Of a stretch of DNA of 26,164 nucleotides, positions 7,621-14,644 are shown piece after piece. Source of the DNA: Candidatus Intestinimonas stercorigallinarum (GTDB lineage Bacteria; Bacillota; Clostridia; Oscillospirales; Oscillospiraceae); the NCBI GenBank assembly GCA_019115345.1, contig DXDV01000129.1:1-26164 (forward strand). Direction: 5' to 3'. The translations under genes were made by a program, and so were the position numbers. How positions within the stretch are numbered: position 1 is the first letter of the stretch; every line of letters begins with the position of its first letter. Below the pieces are notes generated by a model. The model was not told where the DNA came from and ran no database searches. It worked only from the letters and a program-made list of their open reading frames with translations.

Positions 7621-8457
7621 TCATGTCTTGAGCTTGGGGTCCAGCACATCCCGGAGGCTGTCGCCCAGAATATTGAAGAGAAGGATGGTGACGACGATGA
7701 AGAGGATGGGGAAGAGGGCCGTCCAGGGGGCCTGCTCCATGTAGCTGCGGGCCTCGGAGAGCATGGAGCCCCAGGAGGGGTCGGGGGGCTGGATGCCCAG
7801 GCCCAGGAAGCTCATGCTGGCCTCGGTGAGGATGGCGCTGGAGAGGGCCAGGGTGGCCTGGACGGTGAAGGGGGCCACCACGTTGGGGGAGATGTGGCGG
7901 ATGAGGATGGCCCCGGTCCGCACCCCCACGCTCCGGGCGTTGGAGACGTATTCCAGCCCCTTGGCGGAGATGACGGCGGCCCGGACGGTGCGGGCAAAGA
8001 CGGGGATGTTGACGATGCCGATGGCCACCATGGTGGGACCGATGCCCCGGCCCAGCACGGCGGAGATGAAAATGGCCAGCAGGATGGAGGGGAAGGCGAA
8101 CAGGATGTCCATGACGCACATGATGACCCGGTCCACCGGCCCTTCAAAATAGCCGGCGACGAGGCCCAGCACATACCCGGCGGTGGCGCCGATGCCCACG
8201 GCGATGATGCCCACCTCCAGGGAGACCCGGGCGCCGTAGAGGATGCGGCTGAAGATGTCCCGGCCGTAGTTGTCGGTGCCGAACCAGTGCTCGGCGCAGG
8301 GGGCCAGCTTGGGCATGGCCACCATCTGCTCCGGGTCGTAGGGGGCGGCCAGGGGGGCGATGACGGCCAGCAGGATCAGCAGCAGGACGCCGATGATGCC
8401 GACGCGCCCCATGGGGTCCTTCCAGAGGTCCCGAATGGTCTGAAGTAGATGTCTCAT
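7621..8457 (-). CDS. Peptide ABC transporter permease, OppC/DppC type
   Basis: A 278-residue inner-membrane permease with a GGAGGTG site before the ATG. It has the OppC N-terminal helix (RVGIIGVLLLILLAVIAPL), the family motif HWFGTDNYGRDIFSRILYGARVSL, and the cytoplasmic EAA loop (ARSVGVRTGAILIRHISPN) that docks to the ATPase. TEASMSFLGLGIQPPDPSWG is another hallmark. Transmembrane helices fill the rest. It sits 14 bases after the OppB-type gene and just before the OppD-type gene, in the standard order. Confidence 0.94.
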   Translation of the reverse strand: MRHLLQTIRDLWKDPMGRVGIIGVLLLILLAVIAPLAAPYDPEQMVAMPKLAPCAEHWFGTDNYGRDIFSRILYGARVSLEVGIIAVGIGATAGYVLGLVAGYFEGPVDRVIMCVMDILFAFPSILLAIFISAVLGRGIGPTMVAIGIVNIPVFARTVRAAVISAKGLEYVSNARSVGVRTGAILIRHISPNVVAPFTVQATLALSSAILTEASMSFLGLGIQPPDPSWGSMLSEARSYMEQAPWTALFPILFIVVTILLFNILGDSLRDVLDPKLKT

Positions 8458-8471
8458 GGCGCACCTCCGGC

Positions 8472-9416
8472 TTAGTCGTAGGAGATCCGGGGATCGATGT
8501 AGGAGTAGAGCAGGTCCGTGACCAGATTCACCAGCACATAGACGAAGGCGATGAAGAGGACGCAGCCCTGGACCACCGGATAATCCCGTTGGTTGATGCC
8601 GGTGAGGGTCATCTGGCCCAGGCCCGGCAGGGAGAAGATCTGCTCGACGATGACGGCGCCCCCCAGCAGGGAGCCGATCTGCATGCCCACCAGGGTGATG
8701 ATGGGGATGAGCGCGTTGCGGAGGACGTGCCGGAAGATGGCCACCCGCTCGCTGGCGCCCTTGGCCCGGACCGTCCGGACAAAGTCCTGCCGCAGGACCT
8801 CCAGGACGGAGGAGCGGGTCATCCGCATCACCGAGCCGGCGATGGAGACCCCCAGAATGGAGGCGGGGAGGATCATGATCTGGAGGTTGCGGATGGGGTC
8901 CTCGAAAAAGCCCACATAGCCCAGGGGGGAGAAATAGTTAAAGACCAGGGAGAGGAAGAGGATGAGCAGGATGGAGAGGGCGAAGTTGGGGACGGAGACG
9001 CCCAGCAGGGCAAAGACCCGGACGAACCGGTCGGCCATGGAGTTGCGCTTCACGGCGGCCAGGATGCCCAGGGGGATGGCGATGATCCAGGAGATGATGG
9101 CGGCCAGGATGGTGAGCTCGGCGGTGACCTTGAACCGGGTGAGGATCTGGGGCAGGATGGGCTCGCCGGTGCGGATGGACTCGCCGAAATCCCCCCGGAG
9201 GACCCCGCCGATCCAGTCCAGGTACTGGACCACGTAGGGGCGGTCCAGCCCGTAGATCTCCCGCAGCTGCTCCCGCAGCTCGGGGGTGGCGTCCACCCCC
9301 AGGATGCCGGAGATGACGTCGCCGGGGATCATCTTCATCACGGCGAAAATGAGCACGCTGATGCCGAACAGCACGGGGATGAGCTGCAAAAGCCGGCGGA
9401 TCACATAGGTTTTCAT
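8472..9416 (-). CDS. Peptide ABC transporter permease, OppB/DppB type
   Basis: A 314-residue permease of the usual length, starting MKTYVIRRLLQLIPVLFGIS, the typical DppB N-terminal helix. PGD and the helix-rich core follow, with the EAA loop (VRTVRAKGASERVAIFRHVLRNALIP) and the C-terminal signature RDYPVVQGCVLFIAFVYVLVNL...YIDPRI. AGGGAGAG lies upstream of the ATG. It is separated from the binding-protein gene by 157 bases holding a strong hairpin, so permease expression is probably lower than that of the binding protein. Confidence 0.94.
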   Translation of the reverse strand: MKTYVIRRLLQLIPVLFGISVLIFAVMKMIPGDVISGILGVDATPELREQLREIYGLDRPYVVQYLDWIGGVLRGDFGESIRTGEPILPQILTRFKVTAELTILAAIISWIIAIPLGILAAVKRNSMADRFVRVFALLGVSVPNFALSILLILFLSLVFNYFSPLGYVGFFEDPIRNLQIMILPASILGVSIAGSVMRMTRSSVLEVLRQDFVRTVRAKGASERVAIFRHVLRNALIPIITLVGMQIGSLLGGAVIVEQIFSLPGLGQMTLTGINQRDYPVVQGCVLFIAFVYVLVNLVTDLLYSYIDPRISYD

Positions 9417-9527
9417 GGTATCACTCTCCCTATCGCGCAGAGACGCTGAACGTTTGGATCAAGGGCTGACCATGGTCCCCAGGAGCGCTGGGCGGGCCGT
9501 GGTCAGCCCTCCATCGGAAAAGAGGAA

Positions 9528-9562
9528 GGAGGCGGCGGGAGCAAGGGTCTCCCACCGCCTCC
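9528..9562 (-). terminator. Intra-operon attenuating hairpin after the binding-protein gene
   Basis: A 14-bp GC-rich stem (9528-9541 with 9549-9562, a single G-U wobble) and 7-base loop begins 11 bases past the binding-protein stop and is followed on the minus strand by TTCCTCTTTTCC. Such partial terminators or 3'-protecting stems commonly give excess binding protein over permease. The rest of 9417-9573 shows no gene. Confidence 0.7.
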
Positions 9563-9573
9563 CTGTTTCATGG

Positions 9574-11196
9574 TTACTGGGTCAGATAGGTGTCGCGGAA
9601 GTTGCTGGAATCGGCGGCGGAGGGGGAGAAGCCGTGGACGCTGGTGCTGGTGACGAAGTACTTCATGGGGCTGGCGATGCACAGCTTGGTGCAGTCGTCG
9701 ATGCAGATCTCCTGGGCCTCGTTGTAGTACTCCTCCCGCTGGGCCTCATCGGTGGTGGCGAGGCCCAGGGCGCACAGCTCGTCCACCCGCTCGTTGGAGA
9801 AGCCGAACACGTTGGCGCTGGCGCCGGTGCCGAAGAAGAAGGAGATGGAGCGGTTGGGGTCGGTGCCGGCGCCGTCGTTGACCACCATCAGGTCAAAGCC
9901 GGCCTCGGGGGTGCTCATCTTGCCCCAGATGTCCACGTACTCGCCGGACTCCAGGTTGGTGATCTCCACGTCGATGTAGATCTGGGAGAGCTGCTGCTCG
10001 ATGACCACGGCGGCCTGGCGCAGGGAGTCCATCAGACCGGCGGCCAGGGTCAGGGTCAGGCGGTTGGAGTCGCTGTATCCGGCGGCCTCCATGAGGGCCT
10101 TGGCCTTGTCCACGTCATACTGGTAGAGGTCCATGGTGGACACGTCCAGGGACCAGTGGCCCAGTCCGGGGGGCACCATGGAGCAGACGGAGGCCTGGCC
10201 GTTGTAGACGATGTTGATGATGGCCTGGCGGTCTAGGGCGTAGCTCATGGCCTGGCGGACGTTCTTGTCCTGAAGGGCGGGGGTGGACAGGTTGCAGCCC
10301 ACGGCGATGTAGTCGTTGGTCTGGTAGCCCAGGACGGACAGGTTTTCCTCGGCCTCGGCGGCGGTGACGTTGGTGGAGGAGAGGTTGGCGATGTCGATCT
10401 CGCCGGTGCGCAGGGCGGCCAGGCGGGCGCTCTCATCGCCGATGAGGTAGTAGGTGATGCCGCCCAGCTGCACCCGGTCGGCCTCCCAGTAGTCCTCGAA
10501 CTTGGCGAGCTCCACGTAGTTGTCGGGGAGCCAATCGACCAGCTGGAAGGGGCCGGTGCCGCCGTCGGCCCGCATGAGGTCGCCGTTCTCGTCGATGACG
10601 TCCTTGTCCACGATGGCGCCGTAGTTGTTGCTCAGGGCGTTCAGGAAGGCGGCGTTGGGGGCCTCCAGGGTGAACTTGACGGTGTAGGTGTCGGTGGCCT
10701 CCACGGAGGCGATGCCGCCGTAGTAGCTGGCGGAGCTGCCCAGCGCGCCGATGTCGCCGGCTTCGGTACGGCCCAGGACCCGGTTGAAGGAGTAGACCAC
10801 ATCCTCGGCGGTCATCTCCCGGCCGGAGTGGAACTTGACCCCCTGGCGGAGATAGAAGATGTAGGTCACGTCGTCGGGGATCTCCCAGCTCTCGGCCAGC
10901 TCGCCGTAGAAGGTCATGTCGGCGTTGGTGGAGACCAGGGTCTCATAGAGCTGATTGATGACCCGGAGGGAGGCCTCCTCAGAGACGGTGTGAGGGTCGA
11001 AGCCGGTGGGCTCGGAGTCGGTGCCGAAGCGCAGGATGCCGCCCTCCACGGGAGCGGCGGGCTCGCCGGTGGTCTCGGCGGCGCCGGTCTCGGCGGGAGC
11101 CGAAGGTTCGGTGCTGTCGCCGCCGCAGCCGGCCAGAACGCCCATGAGCATGGCGCCGGCAAGAGACAGGGACAGCCATTTCTTCACGTTCTTCAT
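9574..11196 (-). CDS. Lipoprotein substrate-binding protein, peptide family (SBP_bac_5)
   Basis: A 540-residue solute-binding lipoprotein captures ligand outside the membrane and delivers it to the permeases. The ATG at 11196 has AAGAGGT upstream. The signal peptide MKNVKKWLSLSLAGAMLMG leads to the lipobox LAGC, so Cys24 or so would be lipidated. A short Ser/Pro/Glu/Thr-rich linker follows. The family-5 fold is shown by GGILRFGTDSEPTGFDPH, LAESWEI...TYIFYLRQGVKFHSG and DVVYSFNRVLG. Members bind di- and oligopeptides, murein tripeptide, nickel or heme. Position downstream of a MurR-type regulator and divergent from murQ-anmK suggests peptidoglycan-derived peptide or muropeptide, but the ligand is inference. 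Confidence 0.92.
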   Translation of the reverse strand: MKNVKKWLSLSLAGAMLMGVLAGCGGDSTEPSAPAETGAAETTGEPAAPVEGGILRFGTDSEPTGFDPHTVSEEASLRVINQLYETLVSTNADMTFYGELAESWEIPDDVTYIFYLRQGVKFHSGREMTAEDVVYSFNRVLGRTEAGDIGALGSSASYYGGIASVEATDTYTVKFTLEAPNAAFLNALSNNYGAIVDKDVIDENGDLMRADGGTGPFQLVDWLPDNYVELAKFEDYWEADRVQLGGITYYLIGDESARLAALRTGEIDIANLSSTNVTAAEAEENLSVLGYQTNDYIAVGCNLSTPALQDKNVRQAMSYALDRQAIINIVYNGQASVCSMVPPGLGHWSLDVSTMDLYQYDVDKAKALMEAAGYSDSNRLTLTLAAGLMDSLRQAAVVIEQQLSQIYIDVEITNLESGEYVDIWGKMSTPEAGFDLMVVNDGAGTDPNRSISFFFGTGASANVFGFSNERVDELCALGLATTDEAQREEYYNEAQEICIDDCTKLCIASPMKYFVTSTSVHGFSPSAADSSNFRDTYLTQ

Positions 11197-11232
11197 GTTA
11201 TGACCTCTTTTCCTCATAGAATTCGTATTTTA

Positions 11233-11248
11233 CAAGGGGTGTCCCTTG
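11233..11248 (-). other. Small hairpin between hydrolase and binding-protein genes
   Basis: CAAGGG-GTGT-CCCTTG is a perfect 6-bp stem directly after the hydrolase stop codon. It is too short and lacks a U-tract for a convincing terminator, but may affect processing between the two coding regions. Confidence 0.35.
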
Positions 11249-11249
11249 C

Positions 11250-12323
11250 TCATACCACGGGGGGCGGGGTGCGGCCCAGCAGGGCGTAGTGGACGGCCCG
11301 GCGGAACTCGTTGGAGTTTCCGGGGGGCTCCCCCTCCGGGCGGTAGAACTTGTTGGTGAGGATGACGGCCCCCAGGCCGTGCTTCCGGCTCACCCACAGG
11401 CTGGTGCCCGTAAAGCCGGTGTGGCCGCAGCCGTCGGGGAAGGTCTCGCTCTTGTCGAAGCCCAGCCCCCGGCCGCAGACGGTGGTGTCCATGGCCCGGA
11501 GGAAGCTGGGGGCCTGGGTGGTGAGGAAGAACTGGCCCAGCCGGCTCAGGGCGCCGGCGGAGGCAAAGACCCCGGCGTGGCCGCTGGCCCCCTGCCAATA
11601 GTAGTAGGCGTTGCCGTCGTTGCAGCTGCCCCGGACGGCCGCCCCGTCGGGCCGCCAGCCGGCAAAGGAGAGGCCCCGCTCGGCGCACATGCGCCGCTCG
11701 ATCTGGTTGCCCAGGCAGGAGGGGGCGCACAGGGCCGGGTCCACCGGGCCGTAGGCCATCTCGGTGATGCCCAGGGGGACCTTGATATACCGCTCCAGCC
11801 CCTCCCGCAGGGTGAGGCCGGTGACGTGGGTGAAGATGAGCCCCAGCAGCATGAAATTGAGGTCGCTGTACGCCATGCCGGGTTCCGCCGGGGTGGTGGA
11901 CAGCACGTGCTCCAGCACGGTGAAGAAGTCCCGCCCGTCGGCGTAGAAGGGGTACCAGGGGACAATGCCCGAGGTGTGGGTCATGAGCCGCTCCACCGTC
12001 ACCCCCTCCAGCCGCCGCCGGGTCACCGGGCCGGGCCCCTCCGGCGGCAGGAGGCGGAGCGCCGGGTCCTCCGGGGCCAGACGGCCCTCCTCCATGGCGG
12101 AGAGGAGCAGGGTGGTGCAGATGAGCTTGCTCACCGAGGCCAGGTCGAACCAGGTCTCCGCCGTCACGGCCCCGTAGGCCTTCCGGTAGAGGGTGCGGCC
12201 GCCGTCAAAAACCTGGCACACCGCCGAGGGATAGTACCCCCTGGCCCGATAGTCCTCCAAAATGCGGTCGATCACGGCGTAATCCGTGGCCGCTCCCCCC
12301 TCTCGATAATGCGTGCGGAACAA
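11250..12323 (-). CDS. Serine hydrolase, beta-lactamase/PBP4*-like (class C)
   Basis: A serine beta-lactamase-fold hydrolase of up to 357 residues. Motifs are SVSK (Ser63-x-x-Lys66), YSDLN as the Tyr-x-Asn-type element, and GHTGFTG as the third (KTG-like) motif. Members act as peptidases, esterases or D-amino-acid peptidases. Bacillus subtilis has a comparable gene (ybbE) in its murQ-murR recycling cluster, which supports a cell-wall role. No signal peptide is visible, so it probably acts in the cytoplasm on imported substrate. The start is uncertain: TTG at 12323 falls inside the palindromic leader, and a GTG at 12275 is an alternative; neither has a good ribosome site. It is the first gene of the transport operon. 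Confidence 0.85.
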   Translation of the reverse strand: MFRTHYREGGAATDYAVIDRILEDYRARGYYPSAVCQVFDGGRTLYRKAYGAVTAETWFDLASVSKLICTTLLLSAMEEGRLAPEDPALRLLPPEGPGPVTRRRLEGVTVERLMTHTSGIVPWYPFYADGRDFFTVLEHVLSTTPAEPGMAYSDLNFMLLGLIFTHVTGLTLREGLERYIKVPLGITEMAYGPVDPALCAPSCLGNQIERRMCAERGLSFAGWRPDGAAVRGSCNDGNAYYYWQGASGHAGVFASAGALSRLGQFFLTTQAPSFLRAMDTTVCGRGLGFDKSETFPDGCGHTGFTGTSLWVSRKHGLGAVILTNKFYRPEGEPPGNSNEFRRAVHYALLGRTPPPVV

Positions 12324-12554
12324 AGCCGAACGCCTTGAAAGCCAAGGCTTTCAAGGCCAAATGGCTTTGTTCAGGCGCAAGGGTTTTGGATGATTTCGCC
12401 CAAACCCCCTGCACCTTCCACTGGCGCGCCTGAACGCACCAGTGGAAATACGCATTGCAGCAATGGCTGAATTCCATAAAAGCGGCTCTTGTGCGCCGCT
12501 TTTATGGAACTGCGCGGCTGCCGCCGCGGGGATCAACCGATGTTCGGTTGATCC
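12318..12554. repeat. Cluster of back-to-back palindromes in the operon leader
   Basis: At least six stems follow each other in 237 bases: 12318-12327 with 12363-12372 (10 bp) enclosing 12333-12343 with 12346-12356 (11 bp); 12416-12424 with 12439-12447 (9 bp); 12453-12458 with 12460-12465 (6 bp); 12472-12486 with 12495-12509 (15 bp); 12513-12518 with 12523-12528 (6 bp); and 12530-12540 with 12544-12554 (11 bp). All are perfect. An imperfect stem also joins 12381-12389 to 12400-12408. It is either a MITE/REP-like mobile repeat cluster or a structured leader RNA. The rest of 12324-12718 has a promoter and operator (listed separately) and no gene. Confidence 0.75.
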
Positions 12555-12660
12555 AGCAGACATGCGATAGCAAAAAGGGCCCCCTATTCCACACCATATG
12601 GCTCAGGAATACATGGCCGCGGAACAGGCGGGACCCGTGTGGGTTTTTGTGCTTCTTGAG

Positions 12661-12678
12661 GAATATGGTAGCATATTC
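12661..12678. promoter_or_regulatory. Palindromic candidate operator, GAATATG-N4-CATATTC
   Basis: A perfect 7-bp inverted repeat with a 4-base spacer overlaps the -10 box of the promoter driving the hydrolase-transporter operon. Its position and symmetry suit a dimeric repressor, most simply the RpiR-type protein encoded directly upstream. No identical copy is seen in the murQ promoter, so the cognate regulator is inferred. Confidence 0.5.
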
Positions 12679-12693
12679 GAAATGTAATTTCAA
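12665..12693 (-). promoter_or_regulatory. Promoter of the hydrolase-peptide transporter operon
   Basis: On the minus strand TTGAAA (12693-12688) and TACCAT (12670-12665) are 17 bases apart. Transcription would start near 12658, giving a leader of roughly 330 bases that includes the whole palindrome cluster before the hydrolase gene. Confidence 0.55.
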
Positions 12694-12718
12694 GAAAAAT
12701 CACGAAACATGTAAAATT

Positions 12719-13564
12719 TTATTCCCGCTGGAAGGCCCGGATCAGCGCACGGGTCTGGCGGAGGTTTTCCTGGGTCCGCTCCGGGTCGTGCTTGGCGATG
12801 CCCAAATACAGCAGGTCCAGGATGAGCAGGGCCGAGGTCCGGGAGGTCATGGCCCCCACCCGGAACTCCCGCTCCTCCCCCGGGACGCACAGCAGGTAGT
12901 CGGCCAGCCGGGCCAGGGTGTTGCGGTTGGCCTGGGTGATGGCGATGACCTGGCTCCCCCGCTCCTTGGCGGCCCGGGCGGCCAGCACCGTCTCCAGGGT
13001 CTCCCCGGAGTAGCTCACGGCGATGACGATGTCCTCGGGGCCCAGCAGGGAGGCGGTGGCCAGGTTGGTGTGGACGTCGGAGTGGTAGAAGGCGGGGATG
13101 CCGATGCGGGAGGCCTTGTAGAGGAAGTCCATGGCCACCAGCCCGGAGGCGCCCACGCCGAAGAGGTGGATGCGACGGCCGGCGCAGATGGCCTCCACCG
13201 CCTGGGAGAGGACCGAGACGTTGAGCATCTGGTAGGTCAGGGAGGTGTTGCGCAGGTGGATGCGCTCGGCCTTGCGGACGATGGTCTCCATGTCGTCGTT
13301 GTCCCGGATGGCCGACTGAAAGGCGTCGGGCTCCTCCTGGCCGGACTCCCGGGCCAGCTCCAGCTTCAGGGCGGTGAAGCCCTTGAAGCCCAGGCGCTTG
13401 GACAGGCGGATCACCGCCGCCGGAGAGGCGCCGCACTGCTCGGCCAGGGTCTTGGCGCTCATATGGATGACCTCCCGGCTGTGGTCCAGGAGATAGCGGG
13501 CCAGCCGGGCCTCGGTTTCGGTCAGATTCCCCAGGCACTCTTTGATATAAAGTGTACAACTCAA
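12719..13564 (-). CDS. RpiR/MurR-family regulator with SIS sugar-phosphate domain
   Basis: A 281-residue regulator. The N-terminal helix-turn-helix (TLAEQCGASPAAVIRLSKRLGFKGFTALKLEL, about residues 38-70) is that of the RpiR family. The C-terminal SIS domain (IHLFGVGASGLVAMDFLYKASRIG...YSGETLETVLAARAAKERG) binds phosphorylated sugars. Divergence from murQ makes MurNAc-6-phosphate the likely effector, as known for E. coli MurR. The start is TTG at 13564 with AAGGGGG nine bases upstream; no ATG lies near. It has its own promoter at 13591-13619 and probably controls both directions of the locus. Family assignment is firm; the MurR role is inferred from neighbours. Confidence 0.9.
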   Translation of the reverse strand: MSCTLYIKECLGNLTETEARLARYLLDHSREVIHMSAKTLAEQCGASPAAVIRLSKRLGFKGFTALKLELARESGQEEPDAFQSAIRDNDDMETIVRKAERIHLRNTSLTYQMLNVSVLSQAVEAICAGRRIHLFGVGASGLVAMDFLYKASRIGIPAFYHSDVHTNLATASLLGPEDIVIAVSYSGETLETVLAARAAKERGSQVIAITQANRNTLARLADYLLCVPGEEREFRVGAMTSRTSALLILDLLYLGIAKHDPERTQENLRQTRALIRAFQRE

Positions 13565-13590
13565 GCCGGAACGCCCCCTTATCTTTTGTC

Positions 13591-13619
13591 AGTATAGCAA
13601 AAATAGAGGGGGAAGTCCA
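13591..13619 (-). promoter_or_regulatory. Promoter of the RpiR-family regulator gene
   Basis: Minus strand TGGACT (13619-13614), 17-base spacer, TATACT (13596-13591). The start point would lie about 20 bases before the TTG codon. The AT-rich stretch between this and the murQ promoter holds TTTCA at 13637 and TGAAA at 13659, a possible divided operator. Confidence 0.6.
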
Positions 13620-13668
13620 TAGGATTTAAAATTTTGTTTCAAAGTCGGGGAAAGAAAATGAAATATTG

Positions 13669-13697
13669 TTGACAACCGGGGGGAGATGGGATAGTCT
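13669..13697 (+). promoter_or_regulatory. Promoter of the murQ-anmK operon
   Basis: TTGACA at 13669-13674 is a perfect -35 box; the best -10 at 17-base spacing is TAGTCT (13692-13697), which is weak. A strong -35 with a weak -10 suggests a regulated promoter. It is back-to-back with the regulator's promoter, about 50 bases apart. Confidence 0.55.
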
Positions 13698-13728
13698 GAG
13701 AGGGAAACGAGTATTTGGAGGTGGTCCG

Positions 13729-14640
13729 ATGGACAACTATCTGGCCGGCCTGGCCACGGAGGGGGTCAATCCGGAGACCCGAGGCATCGACGCCTGCTCC
13801 ACGGAGGAGATGGTGGCCCTCATCAACCGCCAGGACGCTCTGGTGGCCGGGGCGGTAGGGGCCGAGGGGGGCCGCATCGCCCAGGCGGTGGACCTCATCT
13901 ACCAGTGCCTGCGCCGGGGCGGGCGGCTCATCTACCTGGGGGCCGGGACCTCCGGCCGGCTGGGGGTGCTGGACGCCTCCGAGTGCGTGCCCACCTTCGG
14001 GGTGGACCCGGACATGGTCCAGGGCTACATCGCCGGGGGCGACATCGCCCTGCGCCATCCGGTGGAGGGCTGCGAGGACAGCGAGGCCGACGGCGAGGCC
14101 CTGGTGGAGGAACTGGCCGTGGGTCCCGACGACGCGGTGGTGGGCATCACCGCCAGCGGCGGCGCCCCCTATGTGCTGGCCGCCCTGCGGCGGGCCAGGG
14201 AGCGGGGGAGCGTCACCATCGGCCTGTGCACCAACGCCGGCTCCCGGCTGGAGCAGGTGTGCGATGTGACCATCGCCCCCCTGGTGGGGCCTGAGGTCAT
14301 CTCCGGCTCCACCCGGATGAAGTCGGGCACGGCCCAGAAGATGGTCCTCAACATGCTCAGCACCTGCGCCATGATCAAGCTGGGCAAGGTCTACGGCAAC
14401 CTGATGGTGGACCTGAAGGCCAGCAACAAAAAGCTGCGGGACCGGGCGCTGCGCCTGCTCATCCACGCCACCGGCCTCGCCCCGGAGGAGGCGGCGGCGC
14501 GCCTGGAGGAGGCGGGGGGCCACGTCAAGCTGGCCATTTTGATGGAGAAGCGGGGGCTGGGCCGGGCGGAGGCCCAGGCGCTGCTGGACCGCTGCGAGGG
14601 CCGCCTGGCCCAGGCCATCGAGGCGGGAGAGGAGGGGTAG
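13729..14640 (+). CDS. murQ: N-acetylmuramic acid 6-phosphate etherase
   Basis: MurQ cleaves the lactyl ether of MurNAc-6-phosphate, giving GlcNAc-6-phosphate and D-lactate, in the cytoplasm. The 303-residue length is typical. The SIS-domain signature LIYLGAGTSGRLGVLDASE is at 68-85, with Glu85 and Glu116 matching the two catalytic glutamates known in E. coli MurQ (83 and 114). ISGSTRMKSGTAQKMVLNML is the second hallmark. The start is the ATG with GGAGGTG eight bases upstream. It begins the rightward operon, with anmK four bases beyond its stop. Regulation by the divergent RpiR-type protein is expected. Confidence 0.97.
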   Translation: MDNYLAGLATEGVNPETRGIDACSTEEMVALINRQDALVAGAVGAEGGRIAQAVDLIYQCLRRGGRLIYLGAGTSGRLGVLDASECVPTFGVDPDMVQGYIAGGDIALRHPVEGCEDSEADGEALVEELAVGPDDAVVGITASGGAPYVLAALRRARERGSVTIGLCTNAGSRLEQVCDVTIAPLVGPEVISGSTRMKSGTAQKMVLNMLSTCAMIKLGKVYGNLMVDLKASNKKLRDRALRLLIHATGLAPEEAAARLEEAGGHVKLAILMEKRGLGRAEAQALLDRCEGRLAQAIEAGEEG

Positions 14641-14644
14641 CGCC

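Noticed and set aside
12318..12554. CRISPR array
   Set aside because: The palindromes differ from each other and no constant repeat-spacer unit exists.
12205..12563. Two short minus-strand frames (about 90 and 70 codons) over the palindrome cluster
   Set aside because: They are encoded mostly by the palindromic arms, lack ribosome sites, and overlap the hydrolase start; a repeat-derived frame is more likely than a gene.
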